This document shows positions 14,760 through 23,450 of a stretch of DNA of 42,019 nt, in pieces. Both the position numbers and the translations under genes were made by a program. Below the pieces are notes generated by a model. The model had not been told where the DNA came from, made no database searches, and worked only from the letters and a program-made list of their open reading frames with translations. The first letter of the stretch is position 1; each line of letters begins with the position of its first letter. Source of the DNA: Syntrophales bacterium. GTDB taxonomy: Bacteria; Desulfobacterota; Syntrophia; Syntrophales; CG2-30-49-12. Location of the stretch: positions 1 through 42,019 of the forward strand of contig JASEGZ010000012.1 in NCBI GenBank assembly GCA_030018935.1, in the 5' to 3' direction.

Positions 14760-15794
14760 TTATCCGCCTCTGGCAAAGAAGCCGGTTTCCCTGGCGTAAT
14801 CGAACTGCCTTTGCCAGGGGATATGCGGATGGGCTTTATTAAAGACTTCCGCTCCTACAAGTCTTAGCGATTCCGCATCAACAGTCACCGGGTGGTACCC
14901 CCCGACAAAACCTACATCCGGAAATATCACAGGATTTTCTCCGCTGAGACAGTCACAGTCCGCGGTTATGTTGAGCAGGGCGCTGATGAGGGCACTCTTG
15001 TCCTTGATGAGTTTCCATACTGCCGCCGCTGTCTCAACCAGTTTCTCCTGAAAAACCGTATCATCAGTATCCCATAAGATTTTGAGTGCAACTTCAGGAC
15101 AGAGGGCGATACACTGAGCACAGCCGATACATTTTTTAAGATCATAGGTCGGGTACCCGTCATCGGCCAGCTGTGCCGCGCCGGCAGGACAGGAATCGTA
15201 GCAGACTCCACACCGGACGCATTTGTCCCGCATAAGAACGGGATGGACGTCTGAGTGCATCCGCTGTTTCTGGGCGCGTGATGCAAAGCCCATGGAAATA
15301 TTCTTGACGGCGCCTCCAAAACCGGCTGCCAGATGCCCCTTGAAGTGAGAAAAGATCACAAATCCATCAATCTTTTCCACGAGCGAAGCGACCTGGACTG
15401 TTTCAAAATGCTTGAATCCCGCCGTTATATCCACCACGTCCCTGCCATCCATGCCATCGGCAATCAGAACAGGGCAGCCGAAATATTCTTCCGTATAGCC
15501 ATGTTCTTCTGCCGTTTTTAATGCATCTTTCCCTGTACGTCGCCCACCTGAATAGAGAACCGTCGTGTCAAAAACAAAGGGCTTCGTTCCCTGTTTCCGA
15601 AGCCAGCGCACAATTTCCCTGGCATAGACCGGCGGCAGGAAACTCCGATTCCCCCGCTCCCCCCAGTGCAGTTTGATCCCTACCCTATCTCCTCTGGCAA
15701 AAGGTGGTTTTAATTGACCGAGAAGAACACGGAGAGATGCTACATATCCCTCCGGTGAACCGCCGATCTTCTGAAACAGAACATCAGTCATCAT
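14760..15794 (-). CDS. DUF362 family protein with two 4Fe-4S clusters
   Basis: Iron-sulfur protein of 345 residues, cytoplasmic. The N-terminal two thirds are the DUF362 domain (GDRVGIKLHWGERGNRSFLPP, HFKGHLAAGFGGAVKNISMGFASR). Two ferredoxin motifs follow, CVRCGVCYDSCPAGA and CIGCAQCIALCPEVA. Function is unknown; members are common in anaerobes and presumed to be redox proteins. The frame is open further upstream, but those residues translate the GTCAGAA intergenic repeat, so the ATG at 15794 (MMTDVLFQK) is chosen. It stands alone between convergent and divergent neighbours. Confidence 0.85.
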   Translation of the reverse strand: MMTDVLFQKIGGSPEGYVASLRVLLGQLKPPFARGDRVGIKLHWGERGNRSFLPPVYAREIVRWLRKQGTKPFVFDTTVLYSGGRRTGKDALKTAEEHGYTEEYFGCPVLIADGMDGRDVVDITAGFKHFETVQVASLVEKIDGFVIFSHFKGHLAAGFGGAVKNISMGFASRAQKQRMHSDVHPVLMRDKCVRCGVCYDSCPAGAAQLADDGYPTYDLKKCIGCAQCIALCPEVALKILWDTDDTVFQEKLVETAAAVWKLIKDKSALISALLNITADCDCLSGENPVIFPDVGFVGGYHPVTVDAESLRLVGAEVFNKAHPHIPWQRQFDYARETGFFARGG

Positions 15795-16216
15795 GGAAAT
15801 AATTTTCTTCTGGCTCCTGGATTCTGACTTCTGGCTTCTGACTCCTGAGTAGTTGCACAGCCATAATAAATATATTACAGCATTTGTCTCATGGCGAGAA
15901 ATTCCTCCCCTCATGACTGTTTCATTGACGAATGTTTCCGTAACGGCTATATATATAAAAAATGTTCCCCCATTACCACCAATTAATGCTTTTATACGAT
16001 ATGAGACCTTTAAAAACTGAAAATTGGCTTCGTGAAGGGCGAATCAAAGATTTTTTCGGGGAGGGGGGCTCTGCCATCGCAGCGAAGCGCCCGCCAGGGC
16101 AACTGTTTGAAGGCGAAGCCTGAGTTTTGCCCTAACAGCGAAACTAAATGATGCATAATCGTCAAAAGATTTTGAGCCCTTGTGAAGTCAATTTTCAAAG
16201 GTCTCGATATGAAAAG
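15795..16216. other. Intergenic region with GTCAGAA repeats and a MITE
   Basis: The 422 bp between the DUF362 gene (minus) and recC (plus) contain degenerate CTTCTGACTCC units (15805-15850) and the MITE at 16003-16205. No RNA gene or ORF is convincing here. Confidence 0.5.
16003..16205. mobile_element. MITE-like element (203 bp) with GATAT target-site duplication
   Basis: The ends are GAGACCTTT and AAAGGTCTC, extended inward by imperfect inverted repeats with the shared core GAAAATTG. GATAT flanks both sides (15998-16002 and 16206-16210). A second, shorter and inverted copy at 39123-39264 shares a 24-bp identical block centred on CGAATCAAAGATTTTTTC and the block TGCCATCGCAGCGAAGCG. There is no coding capacity. 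It sits 12 bp before the recC start and must have displaced its original upstream region. Confidence 0.8.
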
Positions 16217-19200
16217 ATGGAAATGCCAATGGCGGGTTTAAGACTTTTTATCAGCAACCGCCTGGAGATGCTGGCGGAAAAACTGGCTGAGACTCTCAGG
16301 ATACCCCTTTCATCTCCCTTTGAGAAAGAAGTGATTGTGGTTCAGAGCAAAGGAATGGAGCGCTGGATTTCCCTGGAACTTGCCCGGCATCATGGTGTCT
16401 GTGCGAATTACAGATTTCCCTTTCCCAGAACAGCGGTGAATGAAATCTTTAGCGCCGTCATTCCGGAATTTCGGGAGGATTCGTCCTTTGTACCCGAGAT
16501 TATGAGATGGAAAGTGATGAAGCTCCTCCCCTCCTGTATCACGAAGCAGGGTTTTGAAAACCTCAAGAATTATCTCGAAGGTGACGGGACAAATCTGAAG
16601 CGATTCCAGCTTGCAGAGCGGATTGCTGCTGTCTTTGATCAGTATCTGATCTTTCGTCCGGAGATGATAATTGAATGGGAAAAGGGAAAGATTGGAAAAA
16701 ACGATGAGCGCTGGCAGGCTGAACTCTGGCGAGAGCTGGTAAGTCCCAAAGAAGTCTCTCACCCTGCGGCACACAGAGAGTCCTTCCTCCAGAAGATTCA
16801 GGAATCATCCACGACAATAACGAATCTTCCTCAGCGGATTTCTCTCTTCGGCATATCATTTCTGCCCTATTTTCACCTAGAGATATTTGAGGAAATATCC
16901 CGGCACATTGAGGTCAACCTCTTCCTCATAAACCCTTCCCGTGAGTTCTGGGGGTATATCCGATCAGACCGGGAGATGGTCAGGAGATTAGAAAGGGGCA
17001 GAGCCGGGAAGGGGCAGGAAAAATTTTTCCCGGAAGAGTTATACCTCGAAAAGGGAAATAGCCTCCTGGCCTCCCTGGGAACGATGGGCCGGGGGTTTTT
17101 TGCCTTCATCTTAGACTTCCATGCCGAGGAAGAAGACCTCTTTTGGGAACCGGGGGAGGAGAACATTCTTACCTCCATCCAGTCCGATATTCTAAACCTC
17201 CGGGACAGGGGCCAGGAGGGAGACAATAAAACTACTATCGCCCCAAACGACAGATCAATACAGATACACTCCTGTCACAGTCCCATGCGTGAGGTCGAGG
17301 CGCTCTACGACAACCTCCTCGCGATGTTTGAGGAGGACCAACAACTGCTACCCGGAGATATCCTCGTCATGGCGCCGGATATTGAGACGTATGCCCCCTT
17401 TATCCAGGCGGTCTTCGACATGCCCGGGGAGGTCCCTTCGATGAGAGGCGAATCCCGGCGGATACCCTTCAGCATTGCTGACAGGAGTACCAGAAGAGAA
17501 AGCACGATAATTGACGCTTTTCTCGAAATCCTTGATCTCTACGGGAGCCGCTTCGGGGCATCGCAAGTCCTTTCAGTTCTTGAAATATCGTCGGTACGGG
17601 AAAAATTCGGCCTAGCGGAAGAGGATCTGGAACTGATACGGCGCTGGGTAGCAGAAATCAGGATACGGTGGGGTCTTGACGGGGAAAACCGCCGTCAGAT
17701 GGGACTCCCTGAGTTTTCGGAAAACACATGGAGAGCCGGTCTAAATCGGCTCCTCCTCGGCTATGCCATGCCCGGAAAGAACGAGCATCTGTTCAACGGA
17801 ATCCTCCCTTACGATCATATTGAGGGGAGTGAGACCCTTGTTCTGGGAAAGTTCATCGCATATACGGATCAGCTCTTTTATCATGTCACCTCACTCGGCC
17901 GCTCGCGTACCCTCGACGAATGGTCGCAAACCCTTACCGGCCTCCTCAACAGCTTCTTCCTCACCGATGAAACGACAGAAAGAGAAATGCAGGTGCTACG
18001 GGGGGCCATCCGGAATCTCGCGGATCAACAGGTGGTGTCTGGTTTCGATGAGGTGGTGGGAGTGGAAGTCATCAAGTCGCACCTGAGAAATCATGTGGAA
18101 AAAGAGGGTTTTGGCTTTGGTTTCATGACCGGTGGCGTCCAATTCTGCACCATGCTTCCCATGCGGAGCATACCCTTCAAGATAATCTACCTTCTCGGGA
18201 TGAATAACGAAGATTATCCACGACGGTCAAAGGCCCTCGGATTTGATTTAATGGCAAGATATCCCAGACCAGGGGATCGGTCACGACGAATGGACGACCG
18301 TTACCTCTTCCTCGAAGCGATTCTCTCCGCCAGAAAGAGGTTAGTGGTAAGTTACATCGGACAGAGTATTGAAGACAACAGCCTCATCCCGCCGTCCGTC
18401 CTAATAAGTGAACTTCTCGATTACATTGAACAGGGCTTTGCACTGCCCGGGGAGAAGATTTCGGACTATCTGGTAACGATGCATCGCCTCCAGGCCTTCA
18501 ACCCGGAATATTTCAGAGGGAATGACAAACTGTTCAGCTATTCCGATGAGAACTTCAGGGCAGCCCGCTGCTGCCTGGAACCACGTGAGGAAACAACAAA
18601 ATTCATCACCACAAAGCTTTCTGAACCCTCTGAAGAATGGAAGACCGTTGAGGTGGTTAATTTAGTCAACTTCTTCAGAAACCCGGTCAGATTTTTCCTG
18701 AAAAGACGTTTGCAAATGAGCCTTGAGGAGGAGTACTCGACCCTCCTCGAGGAACGGGAATCTTTTGATGTAAAGGGCCTCGAAAAATACACCCTTGAAC
18801 AAATCCTTGTGGAAAAAGGGCTTTCCGAAAGTGCAATGAGGGGAGGGGACTTATTCCCCATCATTAGGGCATCAGGACAACTTCCCCACGGTAAAGTTGG
18901 CGAATACCGCTACAACAGCCTGACCGAGGGGGTACGTGAATTTGTCAACAGGGTACAACGATACCTTGCGGGAGGCAGGCTTTGCCCTCTCGATGTCAAT
19001 CTGAATATTGCCAGATTCAAGCTGAGGGGACAGATAGACTCCATCTTTGCTGACGGGTTGATCCACTGGCGCTATGGAAAGTTAAATGTCAGAGATCACC
19101 TGAGGATATGGATCCATCACTTAGTTCTGAGCAGTATGGCGCCCCGGGAATATCCCCTGCGAAGTATCCTCCTGGGACAGGATGGGGCATGGGAGTATGC

Positions 19201-19522
19201 ACCGGTGGAAAAATATAAAGAAACACTTGAAGTTCTCATGCATAAGTACTGGGATGGATTGTCAAATCCTCTCAAATTTTTCCCTGAGACCTCCTGGGCG
19301 TATGCCTGGCAGATCTTCAAAAGGGGGAAAAACCGAGAGGATGGGATGCGTTCTGCAAGAAAGGTCTGGATGGGTTCCGCAGATGAACGCGGGAAACCAG
19401 GCGAATGCGAGGATCCCGGTTACCAGGTTTGCTTTGGGAAGACCAATCCTATTGATGCAGAATTTCAACAGTTAGCAGAAGAGATTTTCGGAACACTCTT
19501 TATGTACCAGGAGAAACTCTGA
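16217..19522 (+). CDS. recC: Exodeoxyribonuclease V gamma subunit RecC
   Basis: Chi-recognition and scaffold subunit of the RecBCD helicase-nuclease, about 1101 residues, as in E. coli (1122). The start LRLFISNRLEMLAEKLAE, then VVQSKGMERWISLELARHHGVCANYRFPFP, is the RecC signature. LFGISFLPYFHLEIFEEISRHIEVNLFLINPSREFWG and SCHSPMREVEALYDNLL are further conserved blocks of the helicase-like domains, and YLLGMNNEDYPRR follows in the second half. The ORF is open from 16148, but that stretch lies in the MITE, so ATG 16217, 16223 or 16229 is the real start. recB and recD, usually adjacent, are absent: the upstream gene is DUF362 on the other strand and the downstream gene is unrelated. Confidence 0.92.
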   Translation: MEMPMAGLRLFISNRLEMLAEKLAETLRIPLSSPFEKEVIVVQSKGMERWISLELARHHGVCANYRFPFPRTAVNEIFSAVIPEFREDSSFVPEIMRWKVMKLLPSCITKQGFENLKNYLEGDGTNLKRFQLAERIAAVFDQYLIFRPEMIIEWEKGKIGKNDERWQAELWRELVSPKEVSHPAAHRESFLQKIQESSTTITNLPQRISLFGISFLPYFHLEIFEEISRHIEVNLFLINPSREFWGYIRSDREMVRRLERGRAGKGQEKFFPEELYLEKGNSLLASLGTMGRGFFAFILDFHAEEEDLFWEPGEENILTSIQSDILNLRDRGQEGDNKTTIAPNDRSIQIHSCHSPMREVEALYDNLLAMFEEDQQLLPGDILVMAPDIETYAPFIQAVFDMPGEVPSMRGESRRIPFSIADRSTRRESTIIDAFLEILDLYGSRFGASQVLSVLEISSVREKFGLAEEDLELIRRWVAEIRIRWGLDGENRRQMGLPEFSENTWRAGLNRLLLGYAMPGKNEHLFNGILPYDHIEGSETLVLGKFIAYTDQLFYHVTSLGRSRTLDEWSQTLTGLLNSFFLTDETTEREMQVLRGAIRNLADQQVVSGFDEVVGVEVIKSHLRNHVEKEGFGFGFMTGGVQFCTMLPMRSIPFKIIYLLGMNNEDYPRRSKALGFDLMARYPRPGDRSRRMDDRYLFLEAILSARKRLVVSYIGQSIEDNSLIPPSVLISELLDYIEQGFALPGEKISDYLVTMHRLQAFNPEYFRGNDKLFSYSDENFRAARCCLEPREETTKFITTKLSEPSEEWKTVEVVNLVNFFRNPVRFFLKRRLQMSLEEEYSTLLEERESFDVKGLEKYTLEQILVEKGLSESAMRGGDLFPIIRASGQLPHGKVGEYRYNSLTEGVREFVNRVQRYLAGGRLCPLDVNLNIARFKLRGQIDSIFADGLIHWRYGKLNVRDHLRIWIHHLVLSSMAPREYPLRSILLGQDGAWEYAPVEKYKETLEVLMHKYWDGLSNPLKFFPETSWAYAWQIFKRGKNREDGMRSARKVWMGSADERGKPGECEDPGYQVCFGKTNPIDAEFQQLAEEIFGTLFMYQEKL

Positions 19523-19575
19523 GGTTTCTCTGCACAGTTAAAGGTCACCATTTACTGTTCACTTAAGGAGTTACT

Positions 19576-21312
19576 ATGGGCAGGAGATTTTACATTACAA
19601 CCATTATCATATCCATTCTAACCTTACTAATGGTAAACCGTCTCTCGGGTCAGGGGGATTTAATGGCTAAAATCAGAGAGATGAGAAGAGGTGATCTCAT
19701 TGATTTAGCCCGGGCAGACATTAAAGAAAGTATTCCCCCACCGGTGTTGCTGGTTACACCCAGAGAAATAGATTTAGGTACCGTTGGTCCCGGTGAGAGT
19801 GCAAAGGGTTCGTTTACCCTGAAAAATATTGGTTCGGGAATTTTGCCCTGGTCAGCCCGTGGACCAGAGGGATGGTCTTTACGGGAAAAAGAAGAACTAT
19901 CAGGCACTCTAAGAGATGTTCCCGATTTTCTTTGGATTCATCTCAAATCTCTAAGCAACCTTGAGGAAATGAGGACTGATACTAAGAATTCACTCTATCC
20001 AATCCAGTTAACCCTGGAAGCGAACAATGATTTCATCACTTGCAGGAGAGATCTGCCACTGGGAACCCACAGAGAGACAATTAAGACGATTTCAACCGGT
20101 GGGACAAGGAATGTTTTTCTCACCTTTACGGTGGTTAAGGAAAAAAATGCTCCTCTGATGGAAGTAAAGCCTACCAGATTAGACTTCGGGATTGTCGGAC
20201 AGGGTGAACAGGTCACCAGGAACATCAAGATAACTAATAAGGGGCGGGACAACCTCAAATGGAAGGCAACTATCCAGGAAGATCGTAACATGGAACTGAG
20301 GGGAACACCAAAGCCGGGACGATATGTATCCTTCTTGAATGAGGAAATTAAGGGAACGGGAATTTTCTATACAATAACAGGCCGTCTGAAGGATATCGTG
20401 AGCATCTCCGGCAGATTGTTGGAGGAAAACGGTTATCCTTCTCTTTATAACAGGAATGATACACTGAGATACAAATTTTCGGGGACGGATATCGCCGTAT
20501 TATTCTGGAAGAATCCGGACGGCGGAAATTTAATGGCCTATATAGACAATAAATTTATGAATATGGATGATTGTTATGCCGAACAGAAAGAGTCAGTGGA
20601 GTTTCCCATTGCCGATGGCCTGCCGGATGGCCCTCACATCCTGACTCTCGTTAATAGTGACGGCCATGTCACCATTGAGGGGGTAAAAATTTATAAAAGG
20701 AACATAATGAAGGGAACCCCCGGATGGATAAAGGTGCTTCCCAATACCGGGATGACAAGCAAAGAAACGGACTATCTCAGCATTCTCATAAACGCGCAAC
20801 AACTGGATCCTGGCTACTACGGCGAGAATATCGCTATCAGTTCCGATGGGGGAGAAGCCGTTGTTGAAGTATCACTTGAAGTATCGGCGGATAATATACC
20901 GAGAATATTAGATGTTTATCGCTATGCAAAAGGCTTTTACTATCTGTACACGACCAACCCACAGGCCGAGGCCGAGAGAATCAGAGTCGGCGGATACAAG
21001 AAACAGGGGATAGCCTTTAGACTATTCAGCAGCGGGACACCGGGAACCACCGAATTCTACAGATGGTATAACCCCCAGAAAGGGGATTACTTTTATTCTT
21101 ACGAGCAAAGCGGAGGGGGCAAGTCTCTGAAAGGCTATTTTTTTGAGGGAACCATAGGGAACATAGCAACTTCCAGGCTCACCAATACGAGAGAATTGTA
21201 CCGCTGGTTCAATCCATCTACAGGCTGTCACTTTTATACCACCGATCCCAAAGGGGAAGGAAATACAAAAAAGGGCTATCGCTTTGAGGGGATAGCCGGC
21301 TATGTGAGATGA
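19576..21312 (+). CDS. Exported protein with ASH-like and DUF5648 domains
   Basis: Extracytoplasmic protein of 578 residues. An N-terminal hydrophobic segment (about 4-22) acts as signal or anchor. Two HYDIN/ASH-type immunoglobulin-like domains start at about 57 and 195 (PREIDLGTVGPGESAKGSFTLKN and PTRLDFGIVGQGEQVTRNIKITN). A middle beta-rich part (about 280-375, FSGTDIAVLFWKN to VTIEGVKIYKR) looks like a carbohydrate-binding-type jelly roll. The C-terminal 125 residues are DUF5648 repeats (EFYRWYNPQKGDYFYSY, ELYRWFNPSTGCHFYTTDP), thought to be a beta-propeller-like surface domain. AAGGAG precedes the ATG. It follows recC by 53 bp without functional relation. Role perhaps adhesion or polysaccharide binding. 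Confidence 0.7.
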   Translation: MGRRFYITTIIISILTLLMVNRLSGQGDLMAKIREMRRGDLIDLARADIKESIPPPVLLVTPREIDLGTVGPGESAKGSFTLKNIGSGILPWSARGPEGWSLREKEELSGTLRDVPDFLWIHLKSLSNLEEMRTDTKNSLYPIQLTLEANNDFITCRRDLPLGTHRETIKTISTGGTRNVFLTFTVVKEKNAPLMEVKPTRLDFGIVGQGEQVTRNIKITNKGRDNLKWKATIQEDRNMELRGTPKPGRYVSFLNEEIKGTGIFYTITGRLKDIVSISGRLLEENGYPSLYNRNDTLRYKFSGTDIAVLFWKNPDGGNLMAYIDNKFMNMDDCYAEQKESVEFPIADGLPDGPHILTLVNSDGHVTIEGVKIYKRNIMKGTPGWIKVLPNTGMTSKETDYLSILINAQQLDPGYYGENIAISSDGGEAVVEVSLEVSADNIPRILDVYRYAKGFYYLYTTNPQAEAERIRVGGYKKQGIAFRLFSSGTPGTTEFYRWYNPQKGDYFYSYEQSGGGKSLKGYFFEGTIGNIATSRLTNTRELYRWFNPSTGCHFYTTDPKGEGNTKKGYRFEGIAGYVR

Positions 21313-21354
21313 AACATTCATGTCGCATGGCGACACAAAGAACAATGAAAAAGG

Positions 21355-22118
21355 TTAAAAGAAGATCTTCCCCGGGTTCATTATCCCATTCGGGTCACAG
21401 AGTTGAAGTTCACCAGTACGGCGGTAAAATGCAGAGGAAGGGGGGCGAGACGGAGGGTTATCTGGGTGATTACTCCGAGGGTCCCCTCTGACCCGGTGAA
21501 GAGGCGGCACAGGTCATAGCCTGAAGAGCTCTTAACGGCATTGGAACCAACACTGATTATTTCTCCCGTGGGAAGGACAACCTCCAACCTCATTACATAG
21601 TCCTTTGTCGCCCCGTACTTAAGGGTCTGGATACCGCTGGCGTTATTGGCAACCATCCCCCCGATGGTGGCTCCCGCACCGGGATCAGGGGGAAAGAAAA
21701 GCCCCTTTTTGGCAAATTTTTTGTTTAGCTCCTTATATACCACCCCTGGTTCAACTACTACCTGGAAATCCCCCTCCCTTTCTTCGAGGATCCTGTTCAT
21801 TTCCTGCATATCCAGGACAATACCACCCATACACGGCATGGGATTCCCTTCCAGGCTTGTCCCCGCCCCCCAGGGGGTAACGGGCATCCTTTTTTCATTC
21901 GCCACCTTGAGGATCCCGCTTATCTCTTTGCTGGAGCTGGGAAAGATGACGACCTCCGGTCTGCATCTCTTATGAAATGACTCATCCCTGGAATGGAGTT
22001 CTATTACGGATTCTCCCGCAGAAACCCTTTCAGGGGCAACAATGGATTTAAAAAGAGATACTTCCTGTGCAGTAACCCTTCCGTAGGCCATATTCACATC
22101 CCTCTGTCTCGCATACAC
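21355..22118 (-). pseudogene. GlcD-type FAD-linked oxidase, internal deletion
   Basis: The remaining 245-residue frame is the FAD-binding domain of a glycolate/lactate-type oxidase: RPEVVIFPSSSKEISGILKVANE, VTPWGAGTSLEGN, VVVEPGVVYKELN, PPDPGAGATIGGMVANNASG and GSEGTLGVITQITLRLAPLP. It stops at 21381, after the first residues of the cap domain. In a second frame the family C terminus is still readable just beyond: QLCDPNGIMNPGKIFF-stop (21405-21355). About 200 residues of cap domain are therefore missing, with a frame change at about 21400-21410. The product cannot be active as a normal oxidase. It lies 26 bp after the acyl-CoA dehydrogenase gene, in the same direction. Confidence 0.85.
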
Positions 22119-22144
22119 TCAAAATTCAGGATTGGTTTTATTTC

Positions 22145-23290
22145 CTAAGACCTCTTCAGTAAAAAACGGGCAATATTCAGGCGTTGAATCTCGCCTGTCC
22201 CCTCCAGGAACAGGCAGGAGATCGCGTCTCGCATCCTCCTTTCCTGGGGATAGTCCTTCATATACCCGTAGCCTCCCAGGATCTTAACCGCATCGAGGGT
22301 AACATTCACACTTACATCCACAGCAAGACATTTTGCCATGGAGGATAAACCTTCAACATCCGGCATACCCTGATCTGACATAAAAGCAACTCTGTACACC
22401 AATGATCGAGCTGCCTCCAGTTGCATCGCCATATCGGCTATTTTGAATTGTATACCCTGAAATGCAGCGATAGGTTTTCCAAACTGAACCCTCTGTTTTG
22501 CATATTCTATGGCATAGTCCAGCGCTCCCTGAGCAATTCCAAGGGCATGACTGCCTACCGTCAGACGGGTCAGATTGATTGCATCGAGGGCTATCTTTAA
22601 ACCCTCTCCTTCTTTCCCCAGTAAATTCTCTATTGGTATTTGCGCATCTTCCAGAACAAGCTCCGAAGCCGGCACCCCCCTTGATCCCATCTTTTCTTCT
22701 GTTTTTCCGATGTTAAACCCGGGGGTATCTTTTTCTAAAACGAAGGCGGATACGCCGCCCTTTAGGCCTTTTGCCGGATCGGTCATGGCAAAAAGGGGAA
22801 GGAGATCAGCCACTCCCCCGCAGGAGATAAAACACTTAGTGCCATTTAATATATACGTATCCCCGCGCCGGACCGCCCTTGTTTTCATCGCCCCCACATC
22901 GGAACCTGCCCCCGGTTCAGTGAGAGCAAAGGCGGTGATCTGGTCTCCCTTCGCCAGTCTCTGGAAAAATCTGTCCCTCTGGTTTTCATTTCCCCCCCAG
23001 GAAATAATCTTAATGTTTGACCCTTGAATACATACCAGATTAGAAGATGTGGTACAAAACCTTGCCAACTCTTCTGAAACCATACAGAGGGTCGTGGTAT
23101 CGGCTTCTATCCCTCCGTACTTTTCCGGCAACGGCAGTTGAAGGATGCCGTTATCTCCGAGAATCTTCACAATATCCCAGGGAAATTCCCCGCTTTTATC
23201 CACTTCAGCGGCCCGCGGCCCGAGCTTCTCCACCCCCAATTTCCTGACCGTTTCCCTTATCATCCTCTGTTCTTCTGTAAATTCAAACAT
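22145..23290 (-). CDS. Acyl-CoA dehydrogenase
   Basis: FAD-dependent dehydrogenase of 381 residues that introduces a 2,3-double bond into an acyl-CoA, in fatty or aromatic acid degradation; soluble tetramer, electrons to ETF. FTEEQRMIRETVRKL, ITAFALTEPGAGSDVGAMKT (FAD-binding), CFISCGG, RVQFGKPIAAFQGIQFKIADMA and ILGGYGYMKDYPQERRMRDA are diagnostic. The C-terminal FLEGTGEIQRLNIAR keeps the catalytic glutamate (E363). Chain-length preference cannot be told. It is followed by the remains of a GlcD-type oxidase; no ETF genes are in the window. Confidence 0.92.
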   Translation of the reverse strand: MFEFTEEQRMIRETVRKLGVEKLGPRAAEVDKSGEFPWDIVKILGDNGILQLPLPEKYGGIEADTTTLCMVSEELARFCTTSSNLVCIQGSNIKIISWGGNENQRDRFFQRLAKGDQITAFALTEPGAGSDVGAMKTRAVRRGDTYILNGTKCFISCGGVADLLPLFAMTDPAKGLKGGVSAFVLEKDTPGFNIGKTEEKMGSRGVPASELVLEDAQIPIENLLGKEGEGLKIALDAINLTRLTVGSHALGIAQGALDYAIEYAKQRVQFGKPIAAFQGIQFKIADMAMQLEAARSLVYRVAFMSDQGMPDVEGLSSMAKCLAVDVSVNVTLDAVKILGGYGYMKDYPQERRMRDAISCLFLEGTGEIQRLNIARFLLKRS

Positions 23291-23450
23291 TTCTCCCCCT
23301 TGACATATCCATGCTAATTAAAAGAAAGGCAATCCCCACCTGGCACCTGTGACAACTCCACTTCTCCTCCCCATCTCTGACTCAAATTTCGAGTCACTTA
23401 TACCCTTTCCCCCTTTTCCCTCAGGCTGATAGCCGATGACTTACGTTCTC

